Source of the DNA: Limosilactobacillus sp. WILCCON 0051
Lineage (GTDB): Bacteria; Bacillota; Bacilli; Lactobacillales; Lactobacillaceae
Reading direction: 5' to 3'
DNA length: 64,000 nt
Assembly (NCBI RefSeq): GCF_039955095.1
Contig: NZ_CP154878.1
Coordinates: 1,426,001-1,490,000 of the forward strand
A program made the position numbers and the translations under genes. The notes beneath the pieces are model-generated. The model was not told the DNA's origin and ran no database searches. It saw only the letters and a program-made list of their open reading frames with translations. Shown piece after piece: positions 35,937 to 45,545 of the stretch (within the stretch, counting starts at the first letter, position 1; each line of letters begins with the position of its first letter).

Positions 35937-36329
35937 TAATGCAGATCTCTGTAGGCCATGTTTTGTCGTAACACCATCACCAGGTCATGACGATGTCGAG
36001 GCAATCATCTATCTCAGAGTAAAACTCTCCCCTGGAATCACTTCAATTCGCTATCCAAAGCTCCCCTACCGTAGTTTGGGTTTACCGCTTGAGGGGTTTA
36101 CCGCGTTCCACCAGTATTGTTTCCAATACTGCTTCGTCACTGTGGCACTTTTCAGGGATACTGGGACATAGCTTGCGCCTTAGTCGGTTTTCCCGCCGTC
36201 ACCGAGCAGACTCGGTGCCCCGCCTTATTTTTTCAGCGAGCACAAACACTACAGACATCGCAGTCTGTGCGAGCATGGACCTTCCTGACATGATGCATGA
36301 TCATGCCCGATCGCCCAAGACCTGCATTA
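35937..36329 (-). ncRNA. rnpB: RNase P RNA, bacterial class B
   Basis: About 393 bases. The ends TAATGCAGGTCT and AGATCTGCATTA form a 12-bp P1 helix (one G-U). Conserved segments are present: AGGAAGGTCCATGCTCGCAC near the 5' end, GGCGGGAAAACCGACTAAGG-like stretch, GGTAAACCC twice in the class-B region, and GACAAAACATGGCCTACAGA near the 3' end. It is the catalytic RNA that matures tRNA 5' ends. It lies 23 bases after gpsB, as in most Firmicutes, but the usual next gene rlmL is 20 kb away. Confidence 0.95.
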
Positions 36330-36352
36330 GTTTTTTCAATTTAATTTGCGGA

Positions 36353-36712
36353 CTAGAGCAAATGAGAATCGTCACGGTCGCTGCTGTTCAGCTGTGAGCC
36401 AAAAACCCGCCGTTCCAGATTCGAAAGTCGTTTCAAAATATCCATGTTGGTTGCATTTGAAACTGGCTGCGAGCTTGCCGAACGTGGAATGGAAGAACCA
36501 ACCTCCACCTGTCGATTAAGCTCATCAACCTTGGACCGCAAGCGAGCATTTTCATCTTGCAGTCGCGTGATTTCTTTATTAAAAGTGTCATAGTCCTTGA
36601 TAACATCATCGAGGAAAGAATCTACATCAGAAACGTCGTAACCTTTACCGATGCTTTTTTCTTTGAACTGTTTTTGCAAAATATCTTGCGGTGTAAACTT
36701 AATGCCATCCAA
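36353..36712 (-). CDS. gpsB: Cell division/elongation regulator GpsB
   Basis: 119 residues, DivIVA-like. The N-terminal membrane- and partner-binding domain reads [19 protein letters not shown] and [19 protein letters not shown], followed by a coiled coil (about 40-70) and a short C-terminal trimerisation helix. GpsB links PBP1 and MreC to switch between septal and side-wall growth. GTG at 36721 opens the frame but belongs to the GAGGTG ribosome binding site; TTG at 36710-36712 gives the usual [12 protein letters not shown] start. It adjoins ypsA, recU and ponA, its functional context. Confidence 0.95.
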   Translation of the reverse strand: MDGIKFTPQDILQKQFKEKSIGKGYDVSDVDSFLDDVIKDYDTFNKEITRLQDENARLRSKVDELNRQVEVGSSIPRSASSQPVSNATNMDILKRLSNLERRVFGSQLNSSDRDDSHLL

Positions 36713-36799
36713 CTTAAACACCTCATTGCTTATTTAATCCGTAACACATTAATTAATTCTACCAGACTCAAAAATAATTTCAAGAGTCAATTTTAAATT

Positions 36800-37375
36800 T
36801 TATTCCTCATCTGCTTCGCGCAGGCGCTCGCTGTATTCTTCAGCCGCTTCCTGCAGTTCATCAAAATCAATCATTCTCATTGAATAATCGGCATTCTGCT
36901 CACGGTAGCGATTGATTGCCCGCCAGTCCCAGACCGTTTTCCCCTCACGCTCGGGATCATAGATTAAAAGTGCGCCATCAGTATAATGAAGCATAAAGTT
37001 CTGGTAGGCGCGCAGCTGTTCTGGCGATTCATATTTCTTTTCACTGACCCGACCGGCAAAATCAACCTGAGCCTTGATTGCTGCCAAGCGTGCCTGGTTG
37101 TTTTCATTCCAGCGCGCGGCAAAATCAGCATACGGCTCCATCAAGGCAATCTTTAGCTGCGGATAGTCGGCTTTGATTGTCAACGCGCTTTCAATGCTCC
37201 AGCGCTCAACACCCATCTGCGGTCCCGTAATCAGCCAAAATTCCTCAGCCGTGCTGTCCAATTGATCGCGCAGTTGCTTTTGCAGCACGTCTTTAATCAC
37301 CGCAACCTTGGGATCCTTTTCATCAAAGACGCCCAGCTCATATGCTCGATAGCCCGTTGTCCACAGTCTTTTCAT
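36800..37375 (-). CDS. ypsA: YpsA family SLOG-domain protein (DUF1273)
   Basis: 191 residues. MKRLWTTGYRAYELGVFDE, FWLITGPQMGVERWSIE and DGALLIYDPEREGK are characteristic of YpsA, a Rossmann-like SLOG fold thought to bind a nucleotide or NAD-like ligand and to affect cell division in bacilli. It is encoded upstream of gpsB on the same strand and divergent from recU-ponA, the conserved arrangement. AAAGGAAC precedes the ATG. Confidence 0.92.
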   Translation of the reverse strand: MKRLWTTGYRAYELGVFDEKDPKVAVIKDVLQKQLRDQLDSTAEEFWLITGPQMGVERWSIESALTIKADYPQLKIALMEPYADFAARWNENNQARLAAIKAQVDFAGRVSEKKYESPEQLRAYQNFMLHYTDGALLIYDPEREGKTVWDWRAINRYREQNADYSMRMIDFDELQEAAEEYSERLREADEE

Positions 37376-37426
37376 TTAATCATGTTCCTTTCTAAATTTA
37401 ATTAACAATTAATTTTATTGAATGGA

Positions 37427-37458
37427 TTTAACCGGTTTTTTTCGTACTCTGGTATAAT
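37427..37458 (+). promoter_or_regulatory. Promoter of recU-ponA
   Basis: Extended -10 TGGTATAAT (TATAAT at 37453-37458), 22 bases before the ribosome binding site region; the -35 is weak (TTTAAC at 37427-37432, 20-base spacing). Confidence 0.55.
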
Positions 37459-37485
37459 AACACCTAGTTAAGGGAGGAAAAACTG

Positions 37486-38103
37486 ATGAGCATTCATTAT
37501 CCAAGTGGTCAAAAGCCACTCGCTGTTCACGAACGACCGCAGTCTCAATCCGTTGCGCTGCGTTCATCCTATGCTCAGCGCGGAATGTCATTGGAAGCTG
37601 AGATCAATGCCAGCAATCGGTATTATCTGGCAAATCATATTGCCGTAATTCATAAAAAACCAACCCCGGTTCAACTGGTCAAGGTTGATTATCCTAAAAG
37701 AAGTGCCGCCGTTATTCGCGAGGCCTACTTCAAACAGCCTTCAACCACTGACTACAATGGTATCTATAAAGGATGGTACATTGATTTTGACGCCAAGGAA
37801 ACCCGCAATAAAGCCTCTTTTCCATTAAAGAACTTTCATGAGCATCAGATTCGTCATATGCGTGAGTGTGTTGATCAAGGCGGAATTTGTTTTGCCTTGA
37901 TCAGATTTGTCGAACTCGATCAAATGTATGTCTTTCCAGCCACCAGCCTGTTTGAATACTGGCAACGACAGCTGCATGGCGGACGCAAATCGATTCCCTT
38001 GACCGCTATTATTCAAGACGGCTATCCAGTTCAGTATGGCCTAAATCCGCGCCTGCACTATCTAGCAGCGGTTGACCAGCTGATTGCCGCCAAAAAGCAC
38101 TAA
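37486..38103 (+). CDS. recU: Holliday junction resolvase RecU
   Basis: 205 residues. The N-terminal region has RGMSLEAEINASNRYYL, and the PD-(D/E)XK nuclease core shows GWYIDFDAKETRNKASFPLKN and HQIRHM. It resolves four-way DNA junctions and modulates RecA. AAGGGAGGAAAA precedes ATG 37486. ponA starts 17 bases after its stop, the classic recU-ponA pair. Confidence 0.96.
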   Translation: MSIHYPSGQKPLAVHERPQSQSVALRSSYAQRGMSLEAEINASNRYYLANHIAVIHKKPTPVQLVKVDYPKRSAAVIREAYFKQPSTTDYNGIYKGWYIDFDAKETRNKASFPLKNFHEHQIRHMRECVDQGGICFALIRFVELDQMYVFPATSLFEYWQRQLHGGRKSIPLTAIIQDGYPVQYGLNPRLHYLAAVDQLIAAKKH

Positions 38104-38120
38104 TTTTAAAGGAGTAAGCA

Positions 38121-40373
38121 ATGAACAACCAAGCAAGGCCGAGCCGTTCCAGTCAACGGTCCGGCAAGAAAAAAGCTGGTCGCGGCAGCATTGTCAAGCG
38201 CGTGCTGCTGTGGATCCTGGGACTGTTCGTTTTGATGGTCGTTGCCGGGGCATGCGTATTTTTCTATTATGCATCCAGCGCGCCTAAGATCAGTCGCAGC
38301 CAGCTAGCCAGCCAGACCACTACTACGATTTATGACGCTGATAATAACGTCATCTCACGCTTAGGCGCACAAAAGCGTGAATATGCAAGCAGCAGCGAGA
38401 TTCCAAGTACCTTGAAAAACGCGGTCGTTGCCATTGAAGACCGGCGTTTCTACAAGCATCATGGGGTTGACCCCGTCCGAATCATGGGAGCTGCCGTCGC
38501 CGACATTACCCATCGCTCAAGCGGCATGCAGGGGGGCAGTACCCTGACTCAGCAGCTGGTCAAGCTTTCCGTCTTCTCAACTTCTGATGCCGACCGCACG
38601 CTTAAGCGCAAGGCTCAGGAAGCATGGCTGGCTATTAACGTTGAAAGGCATTTTTCCAAGTCGCAGATTCTCGGCTTTTATATCAATAAAGTCTACATGG
38701 GCAACGGGGTCTATGGGATGAAGACGGCCGCTCAATACTACTACGGCAAGGATCTAACTGAGCTCAGTCTGGCTCAGTTGGCAATGCTGGCCGGGATTCC
38801 CCAGTCGCCAACCTACTACAACCCGACAACCGGCAATGCCAAGTACGCAACCCAACGCCGCAACCAGGTACTTGATGCCATGGTCCGCAGCAAGTACATC
38901 TCACAAAGTCAGGCCAACGCAGCTAAAAAAGTCAGCATCAAAGAAGGACTTGATCCTGACCATGGCAACACTTCTGATAATTCTGTCCAGGTTAAGGAAA
39001 AAGTGGTTGACTCCTACGTCAAGGAAGTTTTGTCGCAGCTGGTGGCTAAAGGATACAACCCTTACACGGACGGCTTAAAGGTGCACACCAATCTTGACTT
39101 GAGCGCCCAAAAGCACCTGTACAATGCTGCCAACAACTCGGTAGCCTTCCAAAGCGACAAGATGCAGACTGGGGTCGCCGTCGTTGATCCTAATAATGGT
39201 CAAATCGTTGCCATGCTTGGTGGCCGCAAGACTGGCAACGTTGTCTACGGCCTTAACCGTGCCGTTCAGACTGACCGCTCATCTGGTTCGACCGTTAAGC
39301 CTTTGATGGACTATGGCCCTGCTATTCAATACCTCAAGTGGCCAACCTATAAGTCCGTTGAAGATACCAAGTTCGTCTACCCTGGTACCAACAAGGTTCT
39401 GCATGACTTTGACAACCAATACAAGGGTACGATGACGATGCGCGAGGCTTTGGTTCAATCCAGAAACGTCCCAGCCATTCGAACGCTGCAGACCGTTGGC
39501 ATTTCACGGGCTACCAAGTTCTTAAAGGGCCTGGGTATTTCCCAATCCAAGGCATACACGCTGCAAAACGGGATTGGCATCTACGTATCGCCGCTGCAGA
39601 TTGCGGCTGCCTACGCGGCTTTTGCTAATGGCGGTACCTACTACAAGCCTTACTACATCAGCTCGATCACGACACAGGATGGCAAGACGCTTACCTACTC
39701 ACCAAGCGGCAAGCGGGCCATGAGCAAGGCAACGGCCTACATGATCACTGATATGCTCAAGGGCGTCTTTACCGGTCAAGGAAGCGCCACTAAGGCCAAC
39801 CTTTCTGGCGTCTACCAAGCCGGCAAGACTGGTTCGACGGATTATCCAACCTCCAGCCATCCCGATGGTGAAATGGATTCCTGGATGGCCGGCTACACTA
39901 AGAACTACTCAATTGCCATCTGGACTGGCTATGATCATCCAATGCAGGCCGGCAGCGGAATTACCAAAGCCTACCAGTCAACGGCGCAATTGCTGTACAA
40001 GGATCTGATGCAGTATCTTGACGGCAAGAATCACGCTACGAACTGGTCAATGCCAAGCACGGTTGAGGCCGTTACGGTAAACGGTACTCGTCAGCTGGTT
40101 ATTAAAGATTCTAAATGGGCGCTAGGCGTAACCAGCAGCTCAGCACTGTCATCCAGCTCCAGCAGCTCAGCTAGTTCAAGTTCCAGCTCGTCATCCTCAT
40201 CCTCTAATTCGAGCTCAGAATCCAATTCATCCAGCTCCAGCTCCAGCTCCAGTGCTGCCAGCTCGGCCAGCGAAAGCTCATCAAGTGCAGCCAGTTCAGC
40301 CAGCTCGGCTCCGGCAGCTTCCAGCTCAGCTCAACAGCCAGCTCAGCAGCCACAGCCAGCCACTGGTCAATAA
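38121..40373 (+). CDS. ponA: Penicillin-binding protein 1A (class A)
   Basis: 750 residues, bifunctional peptidoglycan synthase. A cytoplasmic basic start and one membrane helix (about 30-52), then the GT51 glycosyltransferase with EDRRFYKHHGVD near 110 and GGSTLTQQLVKL near 138, then the transpeptidase with catalytic Ser390 in STVK, SRN near 446 and KTGST near 568. From about residue 670 a Ser-rich tail (mostly poly-Ser, with Ala, Gln and Pro at the end) extends outside the cell. AAAGGAG precedes the ATG. Coupled with recU; GpsB encoded nearby is a known partner of this class. Confidence 0.97.
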   Translation: MNNQARPSRSSQRSGKKKAGRGSIVKRVLLWILGLFVLMVVAGACVFFYYASSAPKISRSQLASQTTTTIYDADNNVISRLGAQKREYASSSEIPSTLKNAVVAIEDRRFYKHHGVDPVRIMGAAVADITHRSSGMQGGSTLTQQLVKLSVFSTSDADRTLKRKAQEAWLAINVERHFSKSQILGFYINKVYMGNGVYGMKTAAQYYYGKDLTELSLAQLAMLAGIPQSPTYYNPTTGNAKYATQRRNQVLDAMVRSKYISQSQANAAKKVSIKEGLDPDHGNTSDNSVQVKEKVVDSYVKEVLSQLVAKGYNPYTDGLKVHTNLDLSAQKHLYNAANNSVAFQSDKMQTGVAVVDPNNGQIVAMLGGRKTGNVVYGLNRAVQTDRSSGSTVKPLMDYGPAIQYLKWPTYKSVEDTKFVYPGTNKVLHDFDNQYKGTMTMREALVQSRNVPAIRTLQTVGISRATKFLKGLGISQSKAYTLQNGIGIYVSPLQIAAAYAAFANGGTYYKPYYISSITTQDGKTLTYSPSGKRAMSKATAYMITDMLKGVFTGQGSATKANLSGVYQAGKTGSTDYPTSSHPDGEMDSWMAGYTKNYSIAIWTGYDHPMQAGSGITKAYQSTAQLLYKDLMQYLDGKNHATNWSMPSTVEAVTVNGTRQLVIKDSKWALGVTSSSALSSSSSSSASSSSSSSSSSSNSSSESNSSSSSSSSSAASSASESSSSAASSASSAPAASSSAQQPAQQPQPATGQ

Positions 40374-40385
40374 TTCAATATAATC

Positions 40386-40430
40386 AAAAAAACGGTCAGT
40401 TCCCAAATTGAGAACTGATCGTCTTTTTTT
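40386..40430 (+). terminator. Terminator of recU-ponA
   Basis: ACGGTCAGTTC / GAACTGATCGT stem (one mismatch) followed by CTTTTTTT; also A-rich on the left, so it may serve the convergent transporter gene. Confidence 0.85.
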
Positions 40431-40448
40431 ATTTTTCAAAATTACAGC

Positions 40449-41381
40449 TTAGTAGTGCAAATCATATTCTTGTTCAAGATGACCCTTCCGACGACCATTT
40501 TGCAGAATATAGATGGCCAGAATTACGAGCACAATGCCCAAGATTTCGATCCAGTTCATCCATTCTTTAAAGAAGATCACACTTAAAATTGCCGTCACGA
40601 TTGGCTGCAGCGCATCCATAATGCTGACCACGTCTGAAGGGGCAAACTTGGTCGCATGCATCAGCATCCCAAATGGAATAATCGTCCCAAACAAGACCAC
40701 CGTTGAAACGGATGCGACCAGTGTTCCGGTAATGTGTGGCGGATTGACCCAAAATGGCTGGTACAGATTAAACAAGACCCCAGCAATCGCGGTCCCCCAA
40801 CCCAACACAACCAGCGGCGAATTTTCTTCGGCGGCCTTTTGCGGTAAAACAACGTAAAAAGCTGCCGTAATACCAGAACCCAGCCCCCATAAAAATGAAT
40901 TCAGCGGGATCGCCAAATGACCAAAGTTCCCCTTGGTCAAGCAGAGAAAAACACCGGCCATGGCAATCACAAATGATAAAAGATCGCTTTTCAGCGGACG
41001 GCTATGCTGGAAGAACCAGCCGCCAAAAACGATAAACAATGGTGACAGATACTGCAGAATGGTTGCCATGGACGCATTCCCTGTCTGAACCGAGTAATAG
41101 AAAGTATAGAGATTAGCCATCAAGCCAAAAACCGCATAACTGAACAGCGAGATTACGGATGGCCATGACTTGAAGACGTTAAAGATCTTACCACGATATA
41201 AAAAAGCGCTGATGATCAATAAGATTGCCCCGGCAGCCGAGGTACGCATGGAAAGCATCCAATGTGCAGGGATAGCCAGATTCTGCGAGATCAGCTGCAG
41301 AACCGTGCCAGAAACACCCCAGCTGATTGAGGCCGTTCCTGCCCACAGCATCCCTTTAACGATATTTTTTTGTTTATTCAT
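40449..41381 (-). CDS. EamA/DMT family transporter
   Basis: 310 residues with ten hydrophobic helices in two EamA repeats. FGLMANLYTFYYSVQTGNASMATILQYLSPLF (described here in part) and the second-repeat VSIMDALQPIVTAILSVIF are typical of drug/metabolite exporters. The substrate is not predictable. AGGATT precedes the ATG. Single gene between two terminators, no regulator nearby. Confidence 0.88.
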   Translation of the reverse strand: MNKQKNIVKGMLWAGTASISWGVSGTVLQLISQNLAIPAHWMLSMRTSAAGAILLIISAFLYRGKIFNVFKSWPSVISLFSYAVFGLMANLYTFYYSVQTGNASMATILQYLSPLFIVFGGWFFQHSRPLKSDLLSFVIAMAGVFLCLTKGNFGHLAIPLNSFLWGLGSGITAAFYVVLPQKAAEENSPLVVLGWGTAIAGVLFNLYQPFWVNPPHITGTLVASVSTVVLFGTIIPFGMLMHATKFAPSDVVSIMDALQPIVTAILSVIFFKEWMNWIEILGIVLVILAIYILQNGRRKGHLEQEYDLHY

Positions 41382-41473
41382 CTTAAAATCCTACCCATAA
41401 ATTATTTCAAATCACAATAAGAAATATTCTAACATTTTTATATAAATTCTTCTGGAAAAATGCTTTTTTTCAG

Positions 41474-41511
41474 CAAAAAAACCGTTCATGAAAGTTTCAC
41501 GAACGGTTTAC
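41474..41511 (-). terminator. Terminator of the DUF1002 gene
   Basis: AAACCGTTCGTGAAA / TTTCATGAACGGTTT stem followed by T7 on the minus strand. Confidence 0.88.
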
Positions 41512-41526
41512 TTAATTATATTAAGT

Positions 41527-42534
41527 TTAGAACCAGCTCTTGACCCAATTAATAAATCTAGTCAGCCAGTTTTGCGCCTGCTTGACCGTTTCCTTGCCGG
41601 CTTCACTGTTGGCCCAGTTCTTTGCCTTATTCATCAAGTTGCCGGTTGAGTTCTTAACGTTATTGATAGTGTTAGTTACGTTGGTGATATAGGTCTTGCT
41701 GGAAGAAATTGGCGAGTTTTGGAAGTTAACCAGCGCGCCGGCAATTTTTTCCTGCTGCGTCGTGGTCGTTTGATCAGCAATTCCGCGCTTTTCCAGTGCC
41801 TTATTCAGCATTTCCTGAATATCTGCCTTGGTTGCCAGCTCGCCACTGCTCTGTTTTTGCTGAGCGATCTGCTTAGACGTATCGCCAACCGCTGCCATCA
41901 GCTTGCCTGGGTAGGATGAGTCGTCCTTATTGGCATCAATGGCATCCTGAGTAGCATCCAGAACCGAGTTGGCTGCCGCCGTGTTTTGACTGTTCAGCTG
42001 GTGACCATCTTCTTCAAAGGCCTTGTAGACCCCAGTCAAAGCTGATTCACCAGAAACGGCGCGATTGGCAGTGACCACGATCGTAATGTCGGTTACCCCT
42101 GCCATCTGAGCAACCATTGCGTACTGCTGGGCCGTAACTTCAGTGATGTTGCTTTGGCCGTTGTACTTTTTGATGTTGACCTTGACCCCGCTGCCTGGAT
42201 CGGTTGGTGCAATTGCTACCGAACTGATCATGGCCGCATCGGTAGTCGTGCCATTGCCGATGTATTTGGCGTAGTCGCTGGCCGTGGCCGTTAATTTCTT
42301 AAAAGACGAATCCACGCCCATTACCGAGTTCAGCTGATCATAAACGCTTTGTGGCGCACCGGCACCGTAAACCACGTAAGAGTTGCTTAAGGTATGCGTA
42401 GCCGTAGAAGACGATGAGCTTGACTGCTCGGTTGCAGTGTCAGCAGATACGACCGCCGGAGCCGCCACTGCTGCCGCACCAGCAAGCGTTACTGCCAGCA
42501 TCAATCCGGCCAGCATTTTGATTGGTTTGTTCAT
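41527..42534 (-). CDS. Secreted DUF1002 protein
   Basis: 335 residues. A signal peptide (1 to about 32, ending AVVSADTA) is followed by a Ser/Thr linker and the DUF1002 domain: VVYGAGAPQSVYDQLNSVMG, AMISSVAIAP, VAQMAGVTDITIVV and GESALTGVYKAFEEDG. It is an exported protein of unknown role, frequent in lactobacilli and staphylococci. A TTG at 42541-42543 is in frame but touches the AAAGGCGG ribosome binding site; ATG 42532-42534 is preferred. Confidence 0.85.
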   Translation of the reverse strand: MNKPIKMLAGLMLAVTLAGAAAVAAPAVVSADTATEQSSSSSSTATHTLSNSYVVYGAGAPQSVYDQLNSVMGVDSSFKKLTATASDYAKYIGNGTTTDAAMISSVAIAPTDPGSGVKVNIKKYNGQSNITEVTAQQYAMVAQMAGVTDITIVVTANRAVSGESALTGVYKAFEEDGHQLNSQNTAAANSVLDATQDAIDANKDDSSYPGKLMAAVGDTSKQIAQQKQSSGELATKADIQEMLNKALEKRGIADQTTTTQQEKIAGALVNFQNSPISSSKTYITNVTNTINNVKNSTGNLMNKAKNWANSEAGKETVKQAQNWLTRFINWVKSWF

Positions 42535-42708
42535 CTTTAGCAAACCGCCTTTCTGATTATTTGCCTCTTAATTATACCTTGAATTCGTTATAAAAAGCCC
42601 TGTCTTGACCAAAACTTAAAGATTAGCTCAAACGCTCATTAAGGATTAATCAGAGAGTTGATTCCCTTAGCCAGTCATTAGCGCTGTCATCAAGCTGTCC
42701 GCCGCGTC

Positions 42709-43413
42709 TTAATCATCAGGCAGCTTAAGGATTGGAATATTGGGGATCGGCCGGTTGCCCAGCTGTCCGCCCCGCTGTGCCATGCGACTCTGATAGCGCT
42801 GCTTATCCTGTTCGACTTCTTGGGGCGTCTTAAGATTGTTCTTGCGCCAGTTCATCAGGATTGAATCCATATAGCGGAACCGCAGTGAGCCATTGACCAC
42901 CGCTTCTTTTAAGGCCAGCCGAATCATTTCAATCTCATAATGATCCTTATCCAGCCAGTCATTGACATAGGTAATCTCCATTGGTGTCAACGGGCGGCCA
43001 AACTCGCTTTCAATCTCGGCAAACAGTTTTTCGCGAGCCGTGGTCTGCTTGACATTTTTTTGCTGCGACTGAATCTGTCCCTCACGACCAACCAAACGAC
43101 TGATCAGTGGCGAAAAGTCATAGTAGGCCGTTTCTTTTCCCTCAGCATCGCGTTTCATTCGCTGCACCAGCAATTGATGCTCAGTCATCTGATGAATCTG
43201 TTCATAGACGGTCCGCTCATCAGTCTGCAGATTTTCTGCAATCCAGGTGATGCTGGGGTTCTCAATGCCCCGATCGATGTAGGACTTCAATTCCAGATAG
43301 ACCAGCAGCTCACCACTGGTCATCCCGATTTCTCGGTAATGATGAAGCAAAAGATTACTGATTGATGTTTCGCCGGCCTGCAGATAGGAAAACAAAAAAT
43401 CCTGCTTCGCCAT
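42709..43413 (-). CDS. dnaD: DNA replication initiation protein DnaD
   Basis: 234 residues: a winged-helix N-terminal domain (about 1-105) and the DnaD/DnaB C-terminal domain with the ssDNA-related YMDSILMNW motif near residue 190. It remodels DnaA-oriC complexes and helps load helicase. AAGGGGG abuts the first ATG (43419), so the second ATG (43411-43413, six bases on) is the likely start. It follows asnS on the same strand, as in bacilli, although nth is not found next to it. Confidence 0.94.
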   Translation of the reverse strand: MAKQDFLFSYLQAGETSISNLLLHHYREIGMTSGELLVYLELKSYIDRGIENPSITWIAENLQTDERTVYEQIHQMTEHQLLVQRMKRDAEGKETAYYDFSPLISRLVGREGQIQSQQKNVKQTTAREKLFAEIESEFGRPLTPMEITYVNDWLDKDHYEIEMIRLALKEAVVNGSLRFRYMDSILMNWRKNNLKTPQEVEQDKQRYQSRMAQRGGQLGNRPIPNIPILKLPDD

Positions 43414-43581
43414 AAGCATCCCCCTTTTTCATTCGTGCATCACCCATTTTAAAATAACGGCCCGCACTTATACAAGTCTCAAAGCCATTCAATCATCAGT
43501 TCATTCAAACGTCTTCTTCATGACAATGCCGCGCGTTGCTTAAAGCAGGTTCAATCATTAACTAACCAATCCAGATCAAGC

Positions 43582-43616
43582 AAAAGGACCGATGACTCGC
43601 TGCCATCGGTCCTTTA
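43582..43616 (-). terminator. Terminator after asnS
   Basis: Perfect 12-bp stem AAAGGACCGATG / CATCGGTCCTTT; short T-run on the minus strand. It uncouples dnaD from asnS. Confidence 0.65.
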
Positions 43617-43652
43617 ATTTATTTTAAGCCACATTATTGCGTCTAATACCGA

Positions 43653-44951
43653 TTATGGGTAGATCCGGTTTAACAGACGTGGGAATGGGATGACTTCGCG
43701 CAGGTGATCCTGCAGGCAGATCCAGGTCAGGAAACGTTCCAGCCCCAGACCAAAACCGCTGTGTGGCACCGTGCCATACTTGCGCAGGTCAAAGTACCAT
43801 TGATAGTCATCGATGTTCAGTCCTGCCTCTTTAGCTGATGCTACCAGCGTGTCATAGTCGGTTTCACGCTCTGAGCCGCCAATGATTTCGCCATAGCCTT
43901 CTGGAGCCAGCAGATCGGCGCAGACATAAACGTCATCGCGCGTTGGGTGGCCCTTCATGTAGAATGGCTTGATTGACTTAGGATAGTTCAATACAAATAC
44001 CGGCTTGCTGAAGTGGTTGGCCAGGTAGGTTTCTTCTGGTGAGCCAAAGTCGTCGCCCCACTGAACGTCCATGCCGGCATCCTGCAAAAGCTTAATTGCT
44101 TCATCATAGCTGATGCGTGGATATGGCGTTTGCGTGAATGGTTCCAACGTCTTTGGATCACGACCAACGACTTCCAGTTCCCGACTGCAGTCCTTGATTA
44201 CGGCCTTGATCAGGTAGGCCACGTATTCTTCCTGCAGCTGCAGACTTTCTTCTTGGTGCATGAAGGCCATTTCTGGTTCGATCATCCAAAATTCAATCAA
44301 GTGACGACGCGTCTTAGACTTTTCAGCACGGAAAACCGGGCCAAAGCTGTAGACCCTGTCGAATGCCAGCGCGCCGGCTTCTTCGTAAAGCTGACCGGAC
44401 TGAGAAAGGTAGGCATCCCGGTCAAAGTACTTAGTCTTAAACAGGTCGGTCGTGCCTTCTGGTGCATTGGCCGTCAAGATCGGCGCGTCAATCTTGGTAA
44501 AGCCATGTTCGCCAAAGAACTCGTAGTTGGCCCGAATGACGCGGTCACGAATCCGCATCAGCGCGTGTGGCTTGCTGGAACGCAGCCACAGATGACGGTG
44601 ATCAAGCAAAAAGTCGATCCCGTGTTCCTTGTTGCCGATTGGGTAGTCAACGCTTTCGCCGATCAGTTCGATGTCTTCAATCTGAATTTCGTAGCCAAAC
44701 TTGGAACGAGCATCTTCATGAATCTCGCCCGTTACCCAAAAACTGCTTTCTTGACGCAGTTCATGCCGTGCCATTTCAAACACTTCTGGCGTCACGTCAT
44801 TTTTCCGCAGAATGCCTTGGAAAAACGCTGTCCCGTCACGCAGCTGCAAGAAAGCGATCTTACCACTGGAACGCTTGTCAGTCAGCCAAACGCCAATCCG
44901 CACGCGTTCGTTGACGTGCTTTGGCGCATCAATAATGTTGATGGTTTCCAC
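43653..44951 (-). CDS. asnS: Asparaginyl-tRNA synthetase
   Basis: 432 residues, class IIb synthetase. The N-terminal OB-fold anticodon domain (about 15-105) is followed by the catalytic core with motif 2 [19 protein letters not shown] near 215 and motif 3 [13 protein letters not shown] near 405. The frame opens with a TTG that lies on the GGAGGA ribosome binding site; GTG 44949-44951 gives the expected [13 protein letters not shown] start. In many relatives aspB sits between ypmB and asnS; here it is absent. Confidence 0.96.
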   Translation of the reverse strand: METINIIDAPKHVNERVRIGVWLTDKRSSGKIAFLQLRDGTAFFQGILRKNDVTPEVFEMARHELRQESSFWVTGEIHEDARSKFGYEIQIEDIELIGESVDYPIGNKEHGIDFLLDHRHLWLRSSKPHALMRIRDRVIRANYEFFGEHGFTKIDAPILTANAPEGTTDLFKTKYFDRDAYLSQSGQLYEEAGALAFDRVYSFGPVFRAEKSKTRRHLIEFWMIEPEMAFMHQEESLQLQEEYVAYLIKAVIKDCSRELEVVGRDPKTLEPFTQTPYPRISYDEAIKLLQDAGMDVQWGDDFGSPEETYLANHFSKPVFVLNYPKSIKPFYMKGHPTRDDVYVCADLLAPEGYGEIIGGSERETDYDTLVASAKEAGLNIDDYQWYFDLRKYGTVPHSGFGLGLERFLTWICLQDHLREVIPFPRLLNRIYP

Positions 44952-44975
44952 AAAAAATTCCTCCAAACAATGTAA

Positions 44976-45494
44976 CTATAAATTGTTGATCTGTTGCACA
45001 TAGCTGCCCGTCTTGAAGTTGATCAGGTCATAACAGAGATTGCCTTTGCTGTTAAGGTAGGTAACTTCCCAGACTACCTTGTCGTTGAAAATCCCCGGCA
45101 CGGCCTTGAGTACCCTTTTCGGATGCTCATTGCTCTTAACCTGGGCAAGCGCCTGCTGTTCGGTTAATCCCGTACTTTGCTTGACAACCCGCACTGAGCC
45201 GTTTTTCTGCGGCACGATGACCAGAATCCGCTGGCCCTTGCTGTTTTTGCCTGCAACCGTGTAATAAGTATTTTCTCGGTTGTAGATGTAAAAACCAGTG
45301 CGCGTCTTTAAATCAGCATAACGCTTGGCAATTGTGGTTGCCTGACGTTCCGCTTCTGCTTTGGGATGATTGCCGACAGCATAGATGCTCCAGCCAACCA
45401 AAAAAATTAGGATGATCAGAATCAGCAGATCACGAATCATCCGCTTCGATGTTCCACGACTGCGTTCTCTTTGTACCTCGCGGCGACTTTGCAT
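44976..45494 (-). CDS. ypmB: YpmB-like membrane-anchored protein (DUF5590/PepSY-like)
   Basis: 172 residues: a basic cytoplasmic segment, one membrane helix (about 22-44, LLILIILIFLVGWSIYAVG), and an outside domain with two PepSY-like repeats (TGLTEQQALAQVK; WEVTYLNSKGN). The position between dinG and asnS matches YpmB of bacilli. Function unknown. AAGGAAGG precedes the ATG. Confidence 0.85.
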   Translation of the reverse strand: MQSRREVQRERSRGTSKRMIRDLLILIILIFLVGWSIYAVGNHPKAEAERQATTIAKRYADLKTRTGFYIYNRENTYYTVAGKNSKGQRILVIVPQKNGSVRVVKQSTGLTEQQALAQVKSNEHPKRVLKAVPGIFNDKVVWEVTYLNSKGNLCYDLINFKTGSYVQQINNL

Positions 45495-45545
45495 AGCGGC
45501 CTTCCTTCCTAATTCAATTCAGTATCTCTTGCATTATAACAAAAT

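Noticed and set aside
35809..36397. Plus-strand open frames over 35.8-36.4 kb
   Set aside because: They are antisense to rnpB, whose paired ends, conserved core and terminator explain the sequence.
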